Source: Ruegeria halocynthiae (GTDB taxonomy: Bacteria; Pseudomonadota; Alphaproteobacteria; Rhodobacterales; Rhodobacteraceae). From it: DNA of 64,000 nt. The translations under genes were made by a program, and so were the position numbers. Positions 59,703-64,000 of this stretch are shown here, one piece after another (position 1 is the stretch's first letter; each line of letters begins with the position of its first letter). The stretch covers positions 124,001 to 188,000 of the forward strand of contig NZ_FNNP01000004.1 of the NCBI RefSeq assembly GCF_900106805.1, given 5' to 3'. The notes under the pieces were generated by a model. It was given only the letters and a program-made list of their open reading frames with translations, was not told the DNA's origin and searched no databases.

Positions 59703-61292
59703 GTGCAGCAGATCGGAACTGTCTGGGCAAGTTTGGACAGGCGCAAACAATTTATCGTGGCCGGTGCCGTGGCGCTGGTGTTTCTGGGCGTACTTGTGAT
59801 GTCACGGATTGCCACTGCGCCTTCGATGACCCTGTTGTATGCGGGGCTGGAAAGCGGAGCAGCCGGAGATATCGTGCGCTCGCTCGATCAACGCGGGGTC
59901 CCGTATGAGATACGCGGAGGTTCGATCTACGTAACCGGTGCGCAACGGGATGAACTGCGCATGACGCTGGCCAGTGAAGGGCTGCCCGCAAACAGCAATC
60001 GCGGGTACGAGCTGCTGGATTCGCTCAGCGGGTTCGGGACCACATCGCAGATGTTCGATGCGGCCTATTGGCGGGCAAAGGAAGGTGAGCTGGCGCGTAC
60101 AATTGTTGGCAGCGCCCATGTCAGTCAGGCCCGTGTGCATATCGCCAATGGCTCGTCCAATCCGTTTCAGCGCAGCGTTGCGCCGACCGCTTCGGTCTAT
60201 TTGGTCGCTTCGGGGGCACAGATCACCGGCGAACAGGCGAAAGCCATTCGGTTCCTGGTGGCCTCAGCCGTCAGTGGATTGGCGCCGGAAAACGTTACTG
60301 TGGTCGATTCGAACGGTACTGTGATCGGAGCTCAGGAAACGGCCGTGGCTGCCGATACCGCTGATGACAAGGCGCGTCAGTTGCGCGAAAAAGTGTTGCG
60401 GTTGGTCGAAGCCCGGGTCGGCGCCGGCAACGCGGTGGTCGAGATCAGCGTGGATACGGTGACCGAAACCGAATCGATCCGCGAACGTCGCTTTGATCCC
60501 AAAGGACGCGTTGCGATCAGCACGGATGTCGAGGAAAGATCCGACAGCGCGCGCAACCAATCCGCAGATGTGACTGTGGCCTCTAACCTGCCGGATGGCG
60601 ATGGGGCCGGCGGTGACGAATCCAATTCGAACGCCACCCAGACGCGCGAGCGTGTGAATTATGAGGTTTCCGAAACGGAACTCGAGGTGCATCGCGCACC
60701 GGGGGCCATCAAGCGTTTGACCGTTGCGGTGTTGGTCAACGGCGTGCGGACGGTGGATGCGACTGGTGCTGAAAGCTTTCAGCCCATGCCCCAGTCCGAA
60801 CTTGATGCGCTGGAAGAGCTTGTTGCCTCGGCCGTTGGCTTTGATGCCGAACGTGGCGATGTGATTACTCTGAAATCGCTTGATCTGCCGGCGATCGAAC
60901 CGCAGGGCACATTGGTGTCGGCGTCGATTTGGCAAAGGATTCATCTCGATGCGATGTCGCTGATCCAGATGATGGTTCTGGCACTGGTTTCCCTTGTTTT
61001 GGGTCTGTTTGTCATACGTCCGATCCTGACAAAATCTGCAGCACCGGCGCTGTTGCCAGCGGCCCCCTTGCCCGAGGTGGGCCCGGCACCTTACCTCACC
61101 GGAGAGATTGCGACCGGCGACACACAGGAATTCACATCGCTCCCAGACCCTGCGCAACCCAGTGTCCCGGCGATTGGCAGTGTGCGTGGTGAGGATCCCG
61201 TCGACCGCTTGCGCGCCATGATTGGCGACAAGCAGGAGGAAACGGTTGAAATCCTGCGCAGCTGGTTAGAGGACGGCGAGGAGAAGGTATGA
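59703..61292 (+). CDS. fliF: Flagellar MS-ring protein FliF
   Basis: The 529-residue inner-membrane protein makes the MS ring, the base on which the flagellum is built. There is an N-terminal membrane helix (about residues 17-37), a periplasmic ring-building region (SMTLLYAGLESGAAGDIVRSLDQRGVPYEI, then DAAYWRAKEGELARTIVGSAHVSQARVHIA), and a C-terminal helix (about 420-440). The cytoplasmic tail that binds FliG ends with DPVDRLRAMIGDKQEETVEILRSWLEDGEEKV. The GTG at 59703 is chosen because GGAGG at 59693-59697 ends 5 bases before it; a GTG at 59697 overlaps that site. It leads the fliF-fliH-fliN-fliP operon. Confidence 0.95.
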   Translation: MQQIGTVWASLDRRKQFIVAGAVALVFLGVLVMSRIATAPSMTLLYAGLESGAAGDIVRSLDQRGVPYEIRGGSIYVTGAQRDELRMTLASEGLPANSNRGYELLDSLSGFGTTSQMFDAAYWRAKEGELARTIVGSAHVSQARVHIANGSSNPFQRSVAPTASVYLVASGAQITGEQAKAIRFLVASAVSGLAPENVTVVDSNGTVIGAQETAVAADTADDKARQLREKVLRLVEARVGAGNAVVEISVDTVTETESIRERRFDPKGRVAISTDVEERSDSARNQSADVTVASNLPDGDGAGGDESNSNATQTRERVNYEVSETELEVHRAPGAIKRLTVAVLVNGVRTVDATGAESFQPMPQSELDALEELVASAVGFDAERGDVITLKSLDLPAIEPQGTLVSASIWQRIHLDAMSLIQMMVLALVSLVLGLFVIRPILTKSAAPALLPAAPLPEVGPAPYLTGEIATGDTQEFTSLPDPAQPSVPAIGSVRGEDPVDRLRAMIGDKQEETVEILRSWLEDGEEKV

Positions 61293-61888
61293 TGTCGATT
61301 GCCCATCTCCTTGAGGATTTTACAGCTCCGGCCAGCGGTGTCGCGGTGCATCTTCTGGATGAGGAAGCATTGGAAGAACAACGTCTTGCGGCGTTTGAAC
61401 GAGGCTATGGCGCGGGCTGGGACGATGCGGTTCAGGCGCAGGAACAGGGGCGTGCGCAGCTTGGTTCAGATCTGTCAGCAACGCTATCGGATCTGTCCTT
61501 TACCTATCAGGAAGCTATGACCCGCATGACATTATCGCTGGAACCGATGTTTCAGAGCCTGGTTCAGGTTGTGTTACCGGAAACCTTCGAACGTGGCTTT
61601 GCCACCAGACTGGCAGAGCAGCTGGGTGAAATGGCGGGGGAACAGATCGGGCAGCCGATGCACCTGACAGTACCAGCAGGAACCTCCGAGCAGGTCGCGG
61701 CGCTTCTGCCGCAGGACATCTCTCCGCGTCTGCAACTGGTCGAAGACCCGTCTCTGCTACCGGGGCAGGCGCGCCTGCAGGTCGGCATCGCCCGGCGCGA
61801 GATGGATTGCGCCGCGCTGCTCAAATCCATCGCCACAGCGTTCGACGCATATCTGTTTGAAGCAAGAGAGGCTTTGTCAAATGAGTGA
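61289..61888 (+). CDS. fliH: FliH-like flagellar export protein
   Basis: The 199-residue protein occupies the FliH position between fliF and fliN and has a FliH-type composition: a helical N-terminal part rich in Glu, Ala and Gln (LLDEEALEEQRLAAFERGYGAGWDDAVQ), and a C-terminal globular part (LQLVEDPSLLPGQARLQVGIARREMDC). FliH regulates the export ATPase FliI. Sequence similarity in this family is low, so the assignment rests largely on context. The start overlaps the fliF stop by 4 bases. Confidence 0.82.
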   Translation: MMSIAHLLEDFTAPASGVAVHLLDEEALEEQRLAAFERGYGAGWDDAVQAQEQGRAQLGSDLSATLSDLSFTYQEAMTRMTLSLEPMFQSLVQVVLPETFERGFATRLAEQLGEMAGEQIGQPMHLTVPAGTSEQVAALLPQDISPRLQLVEDPSLLPGQARLQVGIARREMDCAALLKSIATAFDAYLFEAREALSNE

Positions 61889-62168
61889 TCCTCAACCTCC
61901 TAAACCCGAAAAACCAAACCCATTTGAAACGGTCCCTATCGAAGTTACGGTTTCGGTCGGGCGTGCGCGACCTCTGATCCGAGATCTGCTGAGTATGGGC
62001 GAGAATGCCGTGCTGACGCTGGACAAACGGATTGAGGATCCGGTGGATCTGTATGTCGGTGACCAACTGGTCGCGCGCGGTCTGCTGGAGGAGATGGAGG
62101 GCGACCAGGCCGGGCAACTGGCGGTGCGATTGACCGAGATTTCGGACCTGCAGAACGGGATCAGTTGA
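61881..62168 (+). CDS. fliN: Flagellar motor switch protein FliN
   Basis: The 95-residue protein is a C-ring subunit with the SpoA fold: VPIEVTVSVGRARPLIRDLLSMGENAVLTLDKRIEDPVDLYVGDQLVARGLL. The length is short and normal for FliN, lacking the N-terminal extension of some forms. The ATG at 61881 lies 8 bases inside the fliH frame, so translation is coupled. Confidence 0.94.
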   Translation: MSDPQPPKPEKPNPFETVPIEVTVSVGRARPLIRDLLSMGENAVLTLDKRIEDPVDLYVGDQLVARGLLEEMEGDQAGQLAVRLTEISDLQNGIS

Positions 62169-62893
62169 TGCGCCATCTGATCTGGCTGGCGCTGCTGCTG
62201 GTCATTCCCTCCGGCGTTGCCGCACAGGAGCTGTCTTTGTCGCTGGGCGAGGGCGGGTCGATTTCGACCCGGACAATCCAGCTGATCTTGCTGATCACAG
62301 TGCTGAGTCTGGCACCCGGTCTGGCAATCATGATCACATGTTTCCCGTTTCTGATCACCGTATTGGCGATCCTGCGCCAGGGCCTCGGCCTGCAACAGTC
62401 GCCGCCCAACATGCTGATCGTCAGTCTGGCCCTGTTTCTGACCTATTTTATTATGGAGCCGGTTTTCACCGAGGCGTGGGAGGAGGGAATTCAGCCCATG
62501 GTCGCGGAAACGCTCGACGTGGAACCGGCGCTCGAACGTGCTTTGGTGCCGTTTCGCAGCTTCATGGCCGCGCGGCTGGACGCTGACACGTTTCATGCGA
62601 TGGCGGCGTTGCGTCCGGATGGTGCCGCGATGCAGATGTCTCCCGATGCGCCGTTGTCCGTTCTGATGCCCTCGTTCATGCTGTCCGAAATCGCGCGGGC
62701 CTTTCAGATCGGATTTCTGATTTTCCTGCCCTTCCTGATCATCGATCTGGTCGTGGCAGCGGTGCTGATGTCGATGGGGATGATGATGGTGCCACCGGCC
62801 ACAGTTGCATTGCCGTTCAAGCTGGCGTTTTTCGTGATCGCGGATGGCTGGGCTTTGGTTGCCAGCGCTTTGGTGCGCAGCTACATGCCCTGA
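62168..62893 (+). CDS. fliP: Flagellar export apparatus protein FliP
   Basis: The 241-residue protein is a core of the type III export gate in the flagellar base. A cleavable signal-like start (about residues 1-19, ending AAA/AQE) is followed by TRTIQLILLITVLSLAPGLAIMITCFPFLITVLAILRQGLGLQQSPPNMLIVSLALFLTYFIMEP and C-terminal FLIFLPFLIIDLVVAAVLMSMGMMMVPPATVALPFKLAFFV, both diagnostic. The ATG at 62168 overlaps the fliN stop by one base (TGATG). It converges on the sensor kinase gene with one base between. Confidence 0.96.
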   Translation: MRHLIWLALLLVIPSGVAAQELSLSLGEGGSISTRTIQLILLITVLSLAPGLAIMITCFPFLITVLAILRQGLGLQQSPPNMLIVSLALFLTYFIMEPVFTEAWEEGIQPMVAETLDVEPALERALVPFRSFMAARLDADTFHAMAALRPDGAAMQMSPDAPLSVLMPSFMLSEIARAFQIGFLIFLPFLIIDLVVAAVLMSMGMMMVPPATVALPFKLAFFVIADGWALVASALVRSYMP

Positions 62894-62894
62894 T

Positions 62895-64000
62895 CTATTG
62901 CCGGGTGATCTGCAGACGGGCGCGCAGGCCTTGGTCTCCGGCTTCGAAACTCAGCGTACCACCATGTTGCTCGGCAACGGTGCTTGCAATGGTCAGGCCC
63001 AACCCGAAACCGTCAGAGGATCCTGTGTTTGATCCGCGCTGAAACGGGGCCAAAAGCGCCTCGATATCCTCGACCGACATGTCGGTGCCCTTGTCCTCGA
63101 CAATGATTGTGGCGGTTTGCGCGTCGGTCTCCAACGCAACTTCGGCGCGGCGACCATATTTCAGGGCATTGTCGATCAGATTGGTCAGGGCCCGTTTCAG
63201 GGAGATCGGCCGCCCCATTACCAGGATGCGCCGCGTTTCCGGCAGCGACCCGTGCCCTCGGCGCGACATGAAGACCGAAGGCGCGCCTTTGACCGCAACC
63301 GGTTCAACCGCTTTAAGCAACACGGGCCGGTCCATATCCTGATAATCAGCCACCAACGCCTCGACCAGTGAAGTCAGAGAGATTGGACGTGGCTCCTCGA
63401 CGCTGAGTTCGGATCGTGTGTAGGTCAGCACGCTTTCGATCATGCCGGTCATCTGATCCACGTCCGCCTCAAGCTTTTCTCGCAGTTCGGCATCGTCAAT
63501 CAAAGCCGCGCGTAGCCGGACGCGGGTTGCTGGCGTACCCAGATCGTGACTGACACCCGACAACACGATTGCGCGTTTCTCAAGCTGCGCACGCTCAGCC
63601 TCAAGGTGGTCATTCACGGCAGCCACGATATCACGCAACTCTTCCGGCCCATCCGCATCATAACTCTGTGGTCCTCCACGGCGTTTGCGATCACCAAGTG
63701 CCTGTGCAAAGCGCGTGAAGTTGTCCGAAACATTTCCAACCGAGGTCAACAGCGCTGCCAACGCGACAACTCCCAGCAAAATCGCGGGCAGTCGCAGATC
63801 AACCGGAGCGGCTTTGCACCCCCAGATATCTGTGCCATCGATCTGCTTCCAAACCCCACGTCCGTATTGCGCAATCAGGATCGGTTCGCTGCAATAGGTT
63901 GCCAACAGGCGCGTCAGATTACCCATCTTTTCGGGCCCGGTCTGATCGCTGCCCGATACAATATCTGATACCGGGTAAACGAGCTGATCTGACAGCACAG
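62895..64000 (-). CDS. Sensor histidine kinase (5' end beyond window)
   Basis: The C-terminal 368 codons of an inner-membrane kinase are in the window; the N-terminus and likely the first helix lie beyond 64000. A membrane helix (ILLGVVALAALL) and a HAMP-like linker precede the dimerisation domain with the phosphorylated His in SGVSHDLGTPATRVRL. The ATP-binding domain has N-box NLIDNALKYG and G-box DGFGLGLTIASTVAEQHGG. The D-box reads VEDKGTDMS where VEDNGPGI is usual, so the second glycine of that motif is lost. The overall type is EnvZ-like. Any response regulator would lie beyond the window. Confidence 0.92.
   Translation of the reverse strand, partial: VLSDQLVYPVSDIVSGSDQTGPEKMGNLTRLLATYCSEPILIAQYGRGVWKQIDGTDIWGCKAAPVDLRLPAILLGVVALAALLTSVGNVSDNFTRFAQALGDRKRRGGPQSYDADGPEELRDIVAAVNDHLEAERAQLEKRAIVLSGVSHDLGTPATRVRLRAALIDDAELREKLEADVDQMTGMIESVLTYTRSELSVEEPRPISLTSLVEALVADYQDMDRPVLLKAVEPVAVKGAPSVFMSRRGHGSLPETRRILVMGRPISLKRALTNLIDNALKYGRRAEVALETDAQTATIIVEDKGTDMSVEDIEALLAPFQRGSNTGSSDGFGLGLTIASTVAEQHGGTLSFEAGDQGLRARLQITRQ

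Overview
The window looks like part of a chromosome from a marine alphaproteobacterium of the family Rhodobacteraceae (Roseobacter group). Support comes from the GC-rich coding bias, a cytochrome c2 close to that of Rhodobacter, a divergent pair of promoters of the RpoE-ChrR (ECF11) type, a MoxR/DUF58/DUF4159 aerotolerance-type operon, glycine betaine catabolism genes and the layout of the flagellar genes. I see no phage, insertion sequence, CRISPR array, rRNA or tRNA. Gene density is high and no gene-free stretch exceeds about 300 bases.

Layout. 1-2143: a divergent pair, a partial FAD-dependent amine-oxidase-like protein (minus) and a short-chain dehydrogenase (plus), separated by two facing promoters that both read TGATCC-N16-CGTA; this looks like a singlet-oxygen stress module. 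2146-13022: housekeeping and transport genes (I78 inhibitor lipoprotein, glutathione-dependent formaldehyde dehydrogenase, two EamA transporters, a lone ABC ATPase, a zinc-finger protein, a YrbL-like kinase, DNA polymerase I, a hydroxypyruvate-isomerase-like protein). 13075-19752: a tightly overlapping four-gene operon (MoxR ATPase, DUF58, BatA/DUF4159 membrane protein, glutamine-amidotransferase-like membrane protein), followed by a hybrid histidine kinase with two receiver domains. 22043-25703: VOC protein, then yaaA and recQ in apparent operon, then YggT. 25834-28918: an overlapping trio (MFS transporter, murein endopeptidase MepA, phytase-like esterase). 29010-33977: queuosine-precursor transporter, a compact structured transcript with an extreme Shine-Dalgarno sequence, the ribosome rescue factor arfB, an SDR, a P1 peptidase, cytochrome c2, idi and smpB.

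33974-44792: glycerol kinase, panB-panC, then a peptide-type ABC transporter operon containing an unknown periplasmic protein and ending in an aldehyde dehydrogenase. 44789-47374: NAD salvage genes pncB and pncA flanking an unknown gene. 47471-49277: TrhO, a potassium channel and a small two-repeat protein. 49378-54838: a BetI-like operator, betB, a dimethylglycine/sarcosine-dehydrogenase-like flavoprotein and an MmgE/PrpD protein, a betaine degradation unit. 54956-62893: flagellar genes in two divergent operons (fliL, unknown, MotE-like, motA, large secreted protein on the minus strand; fliF, fliH, fliN, fliP on the plus strand). 62895-64000: the C-terminal part of a sensor histidine kinase.

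The observations most worth following are the divergent ECF-type promoters, which also correct the SDR start, and the small RNA-like transcript at about 29700-29886. That transcript has at least 15 bases complementary to the 16S rRNA 3' end, an 18-codon reading frame, an internal anti-Shine-Dalgarno copy and a strong terminator, and it lies just upstream of arfB. All functional statements rest on recognition of motifs and families by eye; no database search was run.
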